A DNA stretch of 64,000 nt from CAJXVY01 sp965660355 (GCA_965660355.1 CBFHZN010000005.1:40202-104201); one strand, 5' to 3'. Shown: positions 25,077-34,110, numbered from the stretch's first letter. The notes: generated by a model from the sequence alone, not told the origin. Translations and numbers: made by a program.

Positions 25077-26316
25077 CTATTTCCTTAACCCCTTCTGCAG
25101 TTGCAGTTATTTCTATTCGGTGACTTCTAATTTTTAGTTTTTGACCGGTTTTTGTGTTCTCCCCAATTGGTTTTCCGCTTTCATCCCTAACAAGTGAATA
25201 ACCGCGTTTCAGTGTTAGTTGCGGAGAGAGTGATTTTGCTTGGGATTGCAAAGTGGCTATCTCAGCCTCTGCTTTGTCTAATCTCACTTTGATGCGCTCT
25301 CTCATCAGCGCAACTCGCTCCGACATGCTTTCGGATGCTATGTCAATAAATCCATAGGGGTTAGCAATTATTGGCCTTGAGCGCAGTGAGTCAATTAGTG
25401 CCTGTTCGCTATCAATTTTCACCTGCAGGCGATACCTGACTCTTGCTAATAAGTCATTGAGTTTTTGCCTCTCCTCATTGATATCCGGAATCACTCGCTT
25501 GGCGGCGTCGGTGGGAGTTGAAGCTCGGAGGTCTGCTACGTCGTCTAAAACAGGACGATCATTTTCGTGTCCAATTGCGCTGACAATTGGAGTTTTGGCC
25601 ATGGCTGCGGTTCTCACTAGTTTCTCATCACTAAAAATCAGCAAGTCTTGAAAGGATCCACCACCGCGAGCAATGATTATTACTTCTACCTCAGGATCCG
25701 CATCCAATTGCTCAATGGCAAAAATAATGTCCGGGATTGCCCGCTCTCCCTGAACGAAGGTGTTCATGACCTCAAACTGCACCTCAGGCCAGCGAAGCTT
25801 ACTGTTTTCTAAGACGTCTTTTTCGGCATCACTGCCGCGACCTGTTATCAGTCCAACCTTTCCAGGCAAAAACGGAAGGGTTTTTTTGTTTTCGGCCAAT
25901 GTTAGGCCTTCTGCGGTGAGAGCTTTTCTAAGCTTCTCGAGTCGTTCAAGAATTTCGCCAAGACCAACTTTTTTCAGCTCATAGACCTGCATGCTGAGAC
26001 GACCGTTTTTAGCCCAAAACTGTGGCTTGATAAGTCCAACTACTCGATCTCCCTGCTCCAGCGAGGAATCAATCAAATCCGTTGAACCCTTCCAAGCATG
26101 AATTGAGATCGAGTTTTCTGTTTGCAAATCCCTTAGCTCTGCAAAAAGGTTTCCGCCACGGTTGTTTATCTGCGAAATTTCGCCTTCAACCCAAACTCTG
26201 CCGAGCTTCTCAATCCAGTCTTTGAGGGATTTAGATAAAGCAGAAACCGGCCACGGGGAATGCTCACTTGAAACCTTTGATTGACTCTCATTGGAACCAT
26301 TTATGGTTTCGTTCAT
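25069..26316 (-). CDS. xseA: exodeoxyribonuclease VII large subunit
   Basis: 415 aa with an N-terminal OB-fold (VWVEGEISQINNRGGNLFAEL) and the catalytic domain (GLITGRGSDAEKD, IIIARGGGSFQDLL, PIVSAIGHENDRP), then a coiled-coil C-terminus and the conserved GYSLVRDESGK. The ATG at 26316 follows GCGAGG; an upstream in-frame TTG is less likely. It is divergent from ispH with 25 bases between them, the usual actinobacterial arrangement. Confidence 0.95.
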   Translation of the reverse strand: MNETINGSNESQSKVSSEHSPWPVSALSKSLKDWIEKLGRVWVEGEISQINNRGGNLFAELRDLQTENSISIHAWKGSTDLIDSSLEQGDRVVGLIKPQFWAKNGRLSMQVYELKKVGLGEILERLEKLRKALTAEGLTLAENKKTLPFLPGKVGLITGRGSDAEKDVLENSKLRWPEVQFEVMNTFVQGERAIPDIIFAIEQLDADPEVEVIIIARGGGSFQDLLIFSDEKLVRTAAMAKTPIVSAIGHENDRPVLDDVADLRASTPTDAAKRVIPDINEERQKLNDLLARVRYRLQVKIDSEQALIDSLRSRPIIANPYGFIDIASESMSERVALMRERIKVRLDKAEAEIATLQSQAKSLSPQLTLKRGYSLVRDESGKPIGENTKTGQKLKIRSHRIEITATAEGVKEIDE

Positions 26317-26341
26317 ATTTCCTCGCAATTAGGATTGAAGG

Positions 26342-27361
26342 GTGAGCTCAATTAACATAACTCAGACTACCGACAACCGTCCAAAGAAAGTTCTGCTGGC
26401 AGCACCGAGAGGCTATTGCGCAGGCGTAGACAGGGCGGTTATTGCCGTTGAAAAGGCCCTCGATCACTACGGTGCACCTGTTTATGTTCGTAAACAAATC
26501 GTTCACAACCAATACGTGGTTGAATCCCTCGAGCGTCGCGGAGCGGTCTTTGTCGAAGAGGTTGATGAAATCCCTGAGGGCTCAGTCACCATCTTCTCTG
26601 CTCACGGGGTGTCCCCAGCAGTTGTGGATGCAGCCCAAGATCGCCAACTTCACACAATTGACGCCACCTGCCCACTGGTAACGAAGGTTCATAAAGAAGT
26701 TCAGAGATTTGACCGAGAAGGCTATGACATTTTGCTAATCGGCCACGAGGGCCACGAGGAGGTCGAGGGAACAGCTGGAGAGGCCCCCAATACCGTGCAG
26801 CTAATTGATGGCGATGAGGACATTGAAAACTTGCAGGTGAGAGATCCAGAGAAAGTTATTTGGCTCAGCCAAACAACTTTGAGTGTCGATGAAACAATGG
26901 ATACGGTGAATAAACTTCGCAAAAAACTTCCAACCCTGCAAAACCCACCAAGTGATGACATTTGCTATGCAACACAGAACCGTCAGGTGGCCATCAAGAA
27001 AATTGGTGCCGAGAGTGATCTGGTGATTGTTGTTGGAAGTGATAACTCCTCTAACACTGTGCGCTTGGTTGAAGTCGCCTTAGACGCGGGTGCGAAAGCT
27101 GCCTACAGGGTTGAAGATGAGCGCGATGTGAAAGACGAGTGGTTTGAAGGTGTTGCAACAGTTGGTGTCTCCAGCGGAGCAAGCGTTCCCGAGATTTTGG
27201 TGAACCGAGTGTTGGAAGATTTGTCAAACAGAGGTTTCAACAACGTTGAAACTGTCACCACAGCAGAAGAAGACATTCAATTCTCGCTACCAAAAGAACT
27301 TAGAAAAGATTTGAAGGCTTCAATTGAGAAGCGGGCTGCTGAGCAGAAAGCTAGTTCTTAG
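26342..27361 (+). CDS. ispH: 4-hydroxy-3-methylbut-2-enyl diphosphate reductase
   Basis: Last enzyme of the MEP isoprenoid pathway, making IPP and DMAPP with a [4Fe-4S] cluster. The three cluster cysteines are in PRGYCAGVDRAV (Cys26), DATCPLV (about 110) and DICYATQNRQ (about 208); FSAHGVSP and the catalytic Glu in TQTTLSVDET are also seen. The GTG start lies behind an AGGATTGAAG stretch. The stop overlaps the fba stop by 4 bases. Confidence 0.95.
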   Translation: MSSINITQTTDNRPKKVLLAAPRGYCAGVDRAVIAVEKALDHYGAPVYVRKQIVHNQYVVESLERRGAVFVEEVDEIPEGSVTIFSAHGVSPAVVDAAQDRQLHTIDATCPLVTKVHKEVQRFDREGYDILLIGHEGHEEVEGTAGEAPNTVQLIDGDEDIENLQVRDPEKVIWLSQTTLSVDETMDTVNKLRKKLPTLQNPPSDDICYATQNRQVAIKKIGAESDLVIVVGSDNSSNTVRLVEVALDAGAKAAYRVEDERDVKDEWFEGVATVGVSSGASVPEILVNRVLEDLSNRGFNNVETVTTAEEDIQFSLPKELRKDLKASIEKRAAEQKASS

Positions 27362-28374
27362 GCTTTCCCTGCACTCCCCAGCTGCTCGCAAGCTTCAACG
27401 ACTCTTTCTGCCATTGAAGTCTCGGCCAGCTTCCCCCATGCACGTGGGTCATAGGTCTTTTTGTTTCCAACCTCGCCATCAATTTTCAAAACACCGTCGT
27501 AGTTTTTTAGCATGTGGTCAGCAACTGGTCTGGTGAAGGCGTATTGGGTGTCGGTGTCTATATTCATTTTGATAACACCAAAGCTCACCGCGTCAGAAAT
27601 CTCTTGCTCAGTGGAACCGCTTCCTCCGTGGAATACCAAGTCAAAGGGAAGGCTTTTTCCGTATTTCTCCCCAATTGCGCTTTGAATTTCGTTCAGTAGT
27701 TCTGGTCTTAACACCACGTTTCCAGGCTTATAAACTCCGTGCACGTTTCCAAATGTTAAAGCGGTCATGTATCGACCGTTTTCTCCCATACCTAAAGCCT
27801 CAACCGTTTTGATTCCATCGTCAATCGTTGTGTAGAGGTGTTCTCCACTTGCGCCAACCACGCCATCCTCTTCTCCACCAACTGCTCCAACTTCGATTTC
27901 CAGAATCGAGCCTACGTTTTTAGACCTAGCTAATAGCTCCTTGGCGATTTCCAAATTTTCATCCAGATCAATTGCCGACCCATCCCACATGTGGCTATTG
28001 AAAATAGGCTCACCAGATTTCTTGACCTGCTCCTCGCTGAGTGTCAAAAGAGGCCTTACAAAACCATCGAGTTGGTCTTTGGCGCAGTGGTCGGTGTGGA
28101 TTGCGACATTGATGCCATAGCTTTTGGCTGTCTCTTTTGCAAACGCTGCAAACGCAACCGCTCCCTGAACACGGTCTTTCTTATTTGCACCACTCCAATA
28201 ATCGGCTCCACCGGTGGAGACCTGAATGATGCCATTTGAACCTGCGCGCTCGAATCCTTCCAAAGCTGCATTAAGAGATTGCGAGCTGGAAACATTGATT
28301 GCAGGGTAGGCAAATCCGGCTGATTTTGCATCATCTAGCATTTGCAGGTACTGCTCTTGGTTCACTACTGGCAT
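27358..28374 (-). CDS. fba: class II fructose-bisphosphate aldolase
   Basis: A zinc aldolase of glycolysis/gluconeogenesis. Zinc ligands and catalytic residues are in IHTDHCAKDQL, EIEVGAVGGEEDGV, TFGNVHGVYKPGN and VFHGGSGSTEQE. 338 aa, of the longer class IIA type. It lies 9 bases after a PfkB-family kinase and is probably co-transcribed with it. Confidence 0.95.
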   Translation of the reverse strand: MPVVNQEQYLQMLDDAKSAGFAYPAINVSSSQSLNAALEGFERAGSNGIIQVSTGGADYWSGANKKDRVQGAVAFAAFAKETAKSYGINVAIHTDHCAKDQLDGFVRPLLTLSEEQVKKSGEPIFNSHMWDGSAIDLDENLEIAKELLARSKNVGSILEIEVGAVGGEEDGVVGASGEHLYTTIDDGIKTVEALGMGENGRYMTALTFGNVHGVYKPGNVVLRPELLNEIQSAIGEKYGKSLPFDLVFHGGSGSTEQEISDAVSFGVIKMNIDTDTQYAFTRPVADHMLKNYDGVLKIDGEVGNKKTYDPRAWGKLAETSMAERVVEACEQLGSAGKA

Positions 28375-28383
28375 TTTTATCTC

Positions 28384-29406
28384 CTAGCCTTGAAACTCTG
28401 CCGGCTCTCGAAGTGAGGCAGATAGATCTGGTTTTTCCATGACAACTCCGATTGGAAGATTATCAATTGATTTCAATCCACTGGTCGGTTGCTGAACCTT
28501 AGCCCCACCCCAGCGGACGGCTTGTTTGACACCTTTGGCAATATCAAACCCAACCCCGAACAGTTCTTTATCTTCGGTTTTATTTTCTGTGACCGCGGAT
28601 AAAAAGCCAGCAACGGTTGAATCCCCTGCACCTACGGTGTTTATTACTCGCACGGGGGGAGTGAATGCATGCACCGCATCGGTTTTAGTCACTGCCAACA
28701 TTCCATCAACGCCCAGGGATGCCAAAACGCACTCAACACCCCAGCTATTGAGCTCTCTGGCAGCATCAACCACGTCATTCAACGTGTTTAATGTTCTACC
28801 GACACAACTTGCCAGCTCTTCGCCGTTTGGCTTCATAATTGTGGCAACACCCTTACGGGCCCAGTAGCTCAGTGGGTCTCCACTGGTATCCAAGACAACT
28901 TTTACACCCATCGACTTTGCTTGATCAAAAAGCGGAATTAAGTCAACAACCTCATCGGTTTCGATAATTTTTGGATGAGCGCCAGCAACCACTAACCACT
29001 CAGCTTCGTTTTCTTTTAGAAGCTTCAACGTAAGGCTCACCACCTCATCCCAGTCAGATTGCTTTAGAGGTCTGGGGTGCTCGTTTACTTTCGTTGTGGG
29101 ACCGTTGTCCTCAATCACTGTGGTGGAAACCCTGAGAGTCCCCTCAACCCAAAGTGGGACCAGAAAACTGGTTGAACCTGTTCTTTCTAAAACCGCGGGA
29201 TCTGCATTACCGATTGGCACCACACCTGGGGCGCTTATATTGGCAAGTTGCAGAGCTCTTGAAACATTGATGCCTTTGCCCGCTAGCTCCTCGTTGACAT
29301 CGTGCGCCCGGTTTACTCCGCCCTCAACTAGTTTTTTCACAAAATAGGTTCGATCTAAAGTGGGGGATGGGGTCAAGGTAATAATCGGGGATTTTTCGCC
29401 GGACAA
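28384..29406 (-). CDS. PfkB-family phosphosugar kinase, 1-phosphofructokinase-like
   Basis: 340 aa. PfkB signature 1 region GGVNRAHDVNEELAGKGINV and signature 2 NTVGAGDSTVAGFLSA with the catalytic Asp. The opening LTPSPTLDRTY is of the FruK/LacC branch. Pairing with fba suggests it makes fructose-1,6-bisphosphate, either from fructose-1-phosphate or as a minor 6-phosphofructokinase; no PTS fructose permease is nearby. TTG start behind AAGGAG. The 93 bases upstream hold TATACT-like sequence on the minus strand, a possible promoter. Confidence 0.85.
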   Translation of the reverse strand: MSGEKSPIITLTPSPTLDRTYFVKKLVEGGVNRAHDVNEELAGKGINVSRALQLANISAPGVVPIGNADPAVLERTGSTSFLVPLWVEGTLRVSTTVIEDNGPTTKVNEHPRPLKQSDWDEVVSLTLKLLKENEAEWLVVAGAHPKIIETDEVVDLIPLFDQAKSMGVKVVLDTSGDPLSYWARKGVATIMKPNGEELASCVGRTLNTLNDVVDAARELNSWGVECVLASLGVDGMLAVTKTDAVHAFTPPVRVINTVGAGDSTVAGFLSAVTENKTEDKELFGVGFDIAKGVKQAVRWGGAKVQQPTSGLKSIDNLPIGVVMEKPDLSASLREPAEFQG

Positions 29407-29499
29407 ATGGACTCCTTATTTTTCCGGATAAGAGTGAACTACAGCGGAAACTTCTTCGTCGCTCGGCCTTAGCTCCAAAGTATATACATAGTCTGCGCT

Positions 29500-30687
29500 C
29501 TAGTCCTCTTCTGAGGTGAGTTCGGGCTTTGTGAAATTAGAGGTTGCCTCCTCGATTTCTTCTAAAACTGGTATTTCCCGACCTCCACTTAGAGAATCCC
29601 GGCTGTGCTCGTTGACCTGCCTGGTAGCTGTGAGCATGTTTCTTTCCAACGAAGAAGCAAAAGCGTTGTAGGCAGTTACCGAGCTATTTAGTTCTTTTCC
29701 AAGTTTCTCGGCATGCTCTGCGACAACTCTGATTGTTTTATAAAGCTTCGACCCAAGATCCAAAACCTCTTGGATTGTTTCCTCAGCGGCCTGCTGCCTC
29801 CAAGCGTATGAAATTGTTTTGATAGCAGAATAAAAACTCACAGGTGATACAACCGCCACTCGCTTTTCAAAAGCTTCTTCCAACAGCCCCGGGTCTATTT
29901 CCAAGGTTGCAGAGAGCAAAGACTCACTGGGCATGAACATGATTGTGAATTCGGGAGACTCGGGCAAGCCTGAGTAGTAGTCCTTTTTACTGATCTCATC
30001 GATGCGCGCCTTGACATCTTTGGCGCTTTGTTTCAAGAAGCCATCTCTTCGAGATATCTCCGCCTCGTCCGCCAGTTCGTTGATTTCAAAAGCTCTTTGA
30101 TAATTACTAAAGGGAACTTTTGAATCTACAGCCACATACTTACCGTCTGGCATGTGTATCACAACATCAGGCTTGATTGATTTTCCATCACTGTTTTCGG
30201 CACTGAATTGCTCGTGAAAATCAACATGTTTGACCATTCCGGTTTGCTCTAGAAGTCTACGAAGTGTCAGCTCTCCCCACTGCCCACGAACCTGGTTATT
30301 GCTCATCGCACCAGCCAGCACCCTGGTCGTGTTTTGAAGTTCCTGCTGAGCTGTGTGTGAGGTTCTTAGTTGTTCTTTGATAGTGGTGAACTGCTCTGTT
30401 CGCTCTCGCTCTAATTCACTTACAACCTTCTGCATGTGATCTAGACGGTCTTTCACCGGGGCCAGCTCTTGCAAGACCTTGTTTTGTTCTTGCTCGCGTC
30501 TTCTGGTTTCCTCTTGCTGGCTTTGCATTGCACTAATTTGCTCACGAAGAGAGGCTTCGTTGGCCTTGGCGGTAGCCAAATCAATTTCTAAACTGCCAGT
30601 ATCTTTTTTTCTGAAAACAAAAAAGCCGGCGATGAGCCCTAGAGCTAACCCAAGAGCCAAGCCGATAAGCACTGATAAAACGTCCAT
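29500..30687 (-). CDS. rmuC: RmuC family DNA recombination protein
   Basis: An N-terminal membrane helix (about residues 4-25), a long coiled coil (about 35-115), then the RmuC nuclease-like domain (NNQVRGQWGELTLRRLLEQ, KPDVVIHMPDG, VAVDSKVPFSNYQRA). RmuC proteins limit inversions at short inverted repeats in E. coli and have a restriction-endonuclease-like fold; biochemical role is not settled. 395 aa is typical. Confidence 0.92.
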   Translation of the reverse strand: MDVLSVLIGLALGLALGLIAGFFVFRKKDTGSLEIDLATAKANEASLREQISAMQSQQEETRRREQEQNKVLQELAPVKDRLDHMQKVVSELERERTEQFTTIKEQLRTSHTAQQELQNTTRVLAGAMSNNQVRGQWGELTLRRLLEQTGMVKHVDFHEQFSAENSDGKSIKPDVVIHMPDGKYVAVDSKVPFSNYQRAFEINELADEAEISRRDGFLKQSAKDVKARIDEISKKDYYSGLPESPEFTIMFMPSESLLSATLEIDPGLLEEAFEKRVAVVSPVSFYSAIKTISYAWRQQAAEETIQEVLDLGSKLYKTIRVVAEHAEKLGKELNSSVTAYNAFASSLERNMLTATRQVNEHSRDSLSGGREIPVLEEIEEATSNFTKPELTSEED

Positions 30688-30722
30688 ACCCCAACTATCT
30701 CAGTCCCTAGAGACATTTAGGT

Positions 30723-31298
30723 TTAGAACACAGTTTTTAGCCGCTCTGAGGTTTTTTGCATTAGTTCATCCAGGGATTCAACCTCGTGACGATTGGCCAT
30801 GTGCAAAACAATCCTGGCGCAGGCATCGCTGTCGGCAAGCGCATCGTGATGATTAAATTCTTCGTGCCCCGCAGCATATGCAACTGCGTTCAATCGATAA
30901 GAATCAAGGTTGTATGTTTTTCTGGACATCCTTAGTGAGCACCCATAGCCATAATTTGGCAGATCAAAATTAATCGCTTCAGCACTTGCTCTCAAAACCC
31001 CCATATCAAAACCTGCGTTGTGAGCAATTAGGGTGTCCGTCTCAGCAAATAGCAAGAGCTCAATTATGGCCTCCTCCCAGGATGGAGCATCCAAAACCAT
31101 CTCCGGGGTAATCCCGTGGACGTTTACATTTCCCGGGTGAAAATAATCATTGGGAATGGGGGGTTTGAAAAGCATTGAGAGTGAATCAACAATTTCGCCC
31201 TCTCTAACTTTCACCATTCCCACCGCACAGGGAGAAGCTGGCGAGCGATTAGCTGTCTCAAAATCTATGGCGGTGAAGTTCATTGGCACATCTTCCAT
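30723..31298 (-). CDS. DEDDh-family 3'-5' exonuclease (DnaQ/epsilon-like)
   Basis: 191 aa. Exonuclease motifs: IDFETAN with Asp12/Glu14, HNAGFDMGVL (about 97), and HDALADSDACARI with the DEDDh histidine and aspartate (about 149). It may proofread or process DNA/RNA ends; it lacks any fused domain. The ATG at 31298 follows GAGGAG, and that ribosome site lies in the 12-base gap shared with the divergent ychF. Confidence 0.88.
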   Translation of the reverse strand: MEDVPMNFTAIDFETANRSPASPCAVGMVKVREGEIVDSLSMLFKPPIPNDYFHPGNVNVHGITPEMVLDAPSWEEAIIELLLFAETDTLIAHNAGFDMGVLRASAEAINFDLPNYGYGCSLRMSRKTYNLDSYRLNAVAYAAGHEEFNHHDALADSDACARIVLHMANRHEVESLDELMQKTSERLKTVF

Positions 31299-31304
31299 TA
31301 AACT
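31299..31304 (+). promoter_or_regulatory. -10 box (TAAACT) for ychF, overlapping a minus-strand ribosome site
   Basis: TAAACT ends 6 bases before the ychF GTG. The same 12 bases read on the other strand supply the GAGGAG ribosome site of the exonuclease gene. Confidence 0.5.
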
Positions 31305-31310
31305 CCTCAA

Positions 31311-32384
31311 GTGGCCTTAACTATTGGAATTGTCGGATTACCGAATGTCGGAAAGTCGACATTATTCAACGCACTCACTAAAAACAACGCTCTGGCAGCA
31401 AACTATCCGTTTGCAACCATTGAGCCAAACATAGGGGTGGTGAACCTCCCAGACAGTCGTCTGACACGTCTTGCGGAGATCTTTCAGAGCAAAGAAATAC
31501 TCCCTGCGGTGGTGTCTTTTGTTGATATTGCCGGCATTGTCAAAGGTGCCAGCGAAGGCGAGGGCTTAGGAAATCAGTTTCTGGCAAACATTCGGGAGGC
31601 TGATGCAATAGCGCAGGTGGTCAGAGGCTTTGCCGATAGTGATGTGGTGCATGTGGATGGAGAGGTTTCTCCCTCAAGTGACATTGAAACTATCAACACC
31701 GAGTTGATTTTGGCTGATTTGCAAACGTTAGAAAAAGCAAAGGCCAGAGTTGAAAAAGAGGTGAAAGCCAAAAAGACCGCCCCCGAGGTCTTGGTGGCAA
31801 TTGATGAGGCAACTGAGATTTTGAATAACGGTAAGCCTCTCAGCGTGGCAGGCTTTGACACCGAGCCAATCAAAGAACTTGGATTGCTAACAGCAAAACC
31901 AATGCTGTTTGTTTTCAATGTCGATGAGGGTGTTTTGACCGACAAGGCAAAAATGACTGAGCTTGCAGAACTTGTTGCACCTGCGGAAGCTGTGTTTTTA
32001 GATGCCAAGGTTGAAAGTGAACTGATTGATCTCAGCGTTGAAGAGGCGAATGAGTTACTCCAAAGCCTTGGGCAGACTGAAAGTGGTCTTGATCAGCTAG
32101 CTCGAATTGGTTTTGAAACCCTGGGTCTGCAGACCTATTTGACCGCAGGTCCTAAAGAATCCAGGGCCTGGACAATTCGTCAAGGAGCAAAGGCTCCGCA
32201 GGCAGCGGGTGTTATCCACACTGATTTTGAAAAAGGGTTTATCAAAGCTGAAGTTGTTAGCTTTGAAGACCTGGACAGCTTGGGGTCAATGGCTGATGCC
32301 AAAGCAGCTGGAAAAGTCCGTCTTGAGGGCAAAGACTATGTCATGAAAGACGGTGACGTGGTCGAATTTAGGTTCAATAATTAA
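31311..32384 (+). CDS. ychF: redox-regulated ATPase YchF (Obg/OLA1 family)
   Basis: A P-loop ATPase that binds ribosomes. G1 IVGLPNVGKST (about residues 7-17), FVDIAGIVKGASEGEGLGN (G3 and flanks), a coiled-coil middle and a C-terminal TGS domain (about 275-357). 357 aa is typical. No Shine-Dalgarno sequence precedes the GTG, but a -10 box does, so the mRNA is probably leaderless. Confidence 0.95.
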   Translation: MALTIGIVGLPNVGKSTLFNALTKNNALAANYPFATIEPNIGVVNLPDSRLTRLAEIFQSKEILPAVVSFVDIAGIVKGASEGEGLGNQFLANIREADAIAQVVRGFADSDVVHVDGEVSPSSDIETINTELILADLQTLEKAKARVEKEVKAKKTAPEVLVAIDEATEILNNGKPLSVAGFDTEPIKELGLLTAKPMLFVFNVDEGVLTDKAKMTELAELVAPAEAVFLDAKVESELIDLSVEEANELLQSLGQTESGLDQLARIGFETLGLQTYLTAGPKESRAWTIRQGAKAPQAAGVIHTDFEKGFIKAEVVSFEDLDSLGSMADAKAAGKVRLEGKDYVMKDGDVVEFRFNN

Positions 32385-32401
32385 TCCCGCGGGGGAATTA
32401 T
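32377..32401 (+). terminator. inverted repeat across the ychF stop codon
   Basis: ATAATT/AATTAT outer arms and CCC/GGG inner arms form an interrupted hairpin, followed by CTTTGCTTTTG. It may be a weak terminator between ychF and the photolyase-like gene. Confidence 0.35.
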
Positions 32402-32428
32402 CTTTGCTTTTGAAAACTTTGTTTTGAG

Positions 32429-33610
32429 GTGCAAATAGACCTAAACCAAAGTATTGAAAGCCTCTTCGATAAGCACTTCGCCGATCTGACAATGGATGAA
32501 TTGCTGATAAGCCCAATTCAAGGCGGTCAAACCGCTGCAGAAAGAGCACTTCGTGAATTCAAAGTTGCGGGATATGCGCAGAACCGTTCACAGGTTTTGC
32601 CTGAGTCAACTCGCGGAGCAAGTGTTTTATCACCTTATATCCGTCACAATCTGTTGCCACTGGATCGAGTTTGGAAAGAGGTTGGCGGGCCATATAAAGA
32701 CGTTTCTAAATTCCAAGATGAGCTTTTATGGCAAGAATATGCAAGGCATTTATATGCGCGTCTGGGGACAGACCTATTTGAAAATTTCAGATTTGAAGTC
32801 CCTTGGAAAACTGAAGGGCACGGCTGGCGGAGGGAAATGCTTTGCATTGACACCGTGGTGAACGAATTGGAAACCAAGGGCTGGCTTGTCAATCAAAGCA
32901 GGATGTGGCTTGCCAGTGAATGGACCGTTCATAACAACAAGGGCTGGCTACATGGCCAAGAAGAGTTTTATAAGCATTTGCTCGATGGCTCCAGGGCTGC
33001 CAATTTAGCCGGCTGGCAATGGACGGTGGGTTCAGGCACCGGCAGACCCTATGGGTTTTCGAGATGGCAGGTCAACAAGCGCGCTCCGGGGCTTTGCTCC
33101 CAATGCCCACTGAACAAAAACTGCCCTGTAGAAAATTTCCCTGAGGAAGCTCAGCTTCCAAGATTGGATAAGCACCCGCTTACTGAAACAGATCCAAACC
33201 CAGATCTCACAGCTGGCCCACAATCAGTAATCCAAAGAGAAAAACCAGAAGCTGTTTATCTAACAATTGAGTCTTTGGGGGATGCCGATAAAGCATTGAC
33301 TGCCCACCCTGATTTGCCGGTGGTGTTTGTTTTCAATAAACCAGCCTTGGAGAAATTACAGCTTTCTTCGAAAAGAATTGTTTTTTATCTGCAAACGCTC
33401 AAGGATTTAGCTTCCCGCAGAGAGCTAACTGTTTATTTAGATGACCCGAAAAAGATAATCAATGAATCTAAGTTTGCTGTTACCTGGGCACCAGTTCCAA
33501 GTTTTCAAAAGCTGCAGGCAGATTTTGCTGAGCTGCACCCCTGGCCGTGGCTTAGAAAACCGCATGCGGGTTCAATTAGAAGCTTTTCAGCCTGGAGGGC
33601 GAAGCTTTAG
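32429..33610 (+). CDS. photolyase/cryptochrome-like flavoprotein with swapped domains and a probable [4Fe-4S] cysteine set
   Basis: 393 aa. Residues about 25-218 match the FAD-binding catalytic domain of photolyases/cryptochromes: ISPIQGGQTAAERAL, SVLSPYIRHNLLP, DELLWQEYARHLYA, GWLVNQSRMWLASEW and DGSRAANLAGWQW. There is no alpha/beta antenna domain in front; ychF ends 44 bases upstream. Instead residues about 272-393 resemble that domain (VVFVFNKPAL, SSKRIVFYLQTLKDLA, AVTWAPVPSFQKLQADF, SFSAWRAKL). Cys139, Cys223, Cys226 and Cys232 are spaced much like the four cluster ligands of iron-sulfur bacterial photolyases. The start (GTG 32429 directly after GAG) is uncertain; ATG 32492 is possible. 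DNA repair or light sensing cannot be decided. Confidence 0.85.
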   Translation: MQIDLNQSIESLFDKHFADLTMDELLISPIQGGQTAAERALREFKVAGYAQNRSQVLPESTRGASVLSPYIRHNLLPLDRVWKEVGGPYKDVSKFQDELLWQEYARHLYARLGTDLFENFRFEVPWKTEGHGWRREMLCIDTVVNELETKGWLVNQSRMWLASEWTVHNNKGWLHGQEEFYKHLLDGSRAANLAGWQWTVGSGTGRPYGFSRWQVNKRAPGLCSQCPLNKNCPVENFPEEAQLPRLDKHPLTETDPNPDLTAGPQSVIQREKPEAVYLTIESLGDADKALTAHPDLPVVFVFNKPALEKLQLSSKRIVFYLQTLKDLASRRELTVYLDDPKKIINESKFAVTWAPVPSFQKLQADFAELHPWPWLRKPHAGSIRSFSAWRAKL

Positions 33611-34110
33611 TTTTCTATGAACCTGTTCTCGCCAACGGCGGTGTTGTTTTCAGGGACGTCTTTTGTGATAACGGCGTTAGCTCCGATTTTTGCATTGTCA
33701 CCAATGTTTATTGCCCCAATTAGTTTTGCTCCGGCGCCGATAATCACGTTATTACCAACAGTTGGGTGACGTTTTCCTTCTTTGAGCGATTTTCCACCAA
33801 GGGTGACTCCGTGATACATCAACACGTCATCGCCAATCTCGGCAGTTTCTCCAATAACAACACCCATGCCGTGATCAATCACGACTCGTTTGCCGATTTT
33901 GGCACCCGGGTGGATTTCTATTCCTGTAATCCAGCGGGTGATGTTTGCAAAAATCCTCGAAAGGGTTCTTAGTTTGAGCTTATAAATACGATGCCAAAGC
34001 CTGTGCCAAAGAATTGCATGAAAACCATGTGAGGTTAGCACTAGCTCTATAGCCGATCTGGTTGCGGGGTCCCGCTCCATGCCAGCTCTGATGTCATCGC
34101 CTAGGCTCAA
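33607..34110 (-). CDS. cysE: serine O-acetyltransferase
   Basis: Makes O-acetylserine for cysteine synthesis. 167 aa, a short CysE: a brief helical N-terminus, then a left-handed beta-helix with GIEIHPGAKIGKRVVIDHG, VVIGETAEIGDDV, YHGVTLGG and RHPTVGNNVIIGAGA. The TTG start overlaps the cysK stop as TTGA, so the two are coupled and their products probably form the cysteine synthase complex. The stop overlaps the photolyase-like gene by 4 bases. Confidence 0.94.
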   Translation of the reverse strand: MSLGDDIRAGMERDPATRSAIELVLTSHGFHAILWHRLWHRIYKLKLRTLSRIFANITRWITGIEIHPGAKIGKRVVIDHGMGVVIGETAEIGDDVLMYHGVTLGGKSLKEGKRHPTVGNNVIIGAGAKLIGAINIGDNAKIGANAVITKDVPENNTAVGENRFIEN

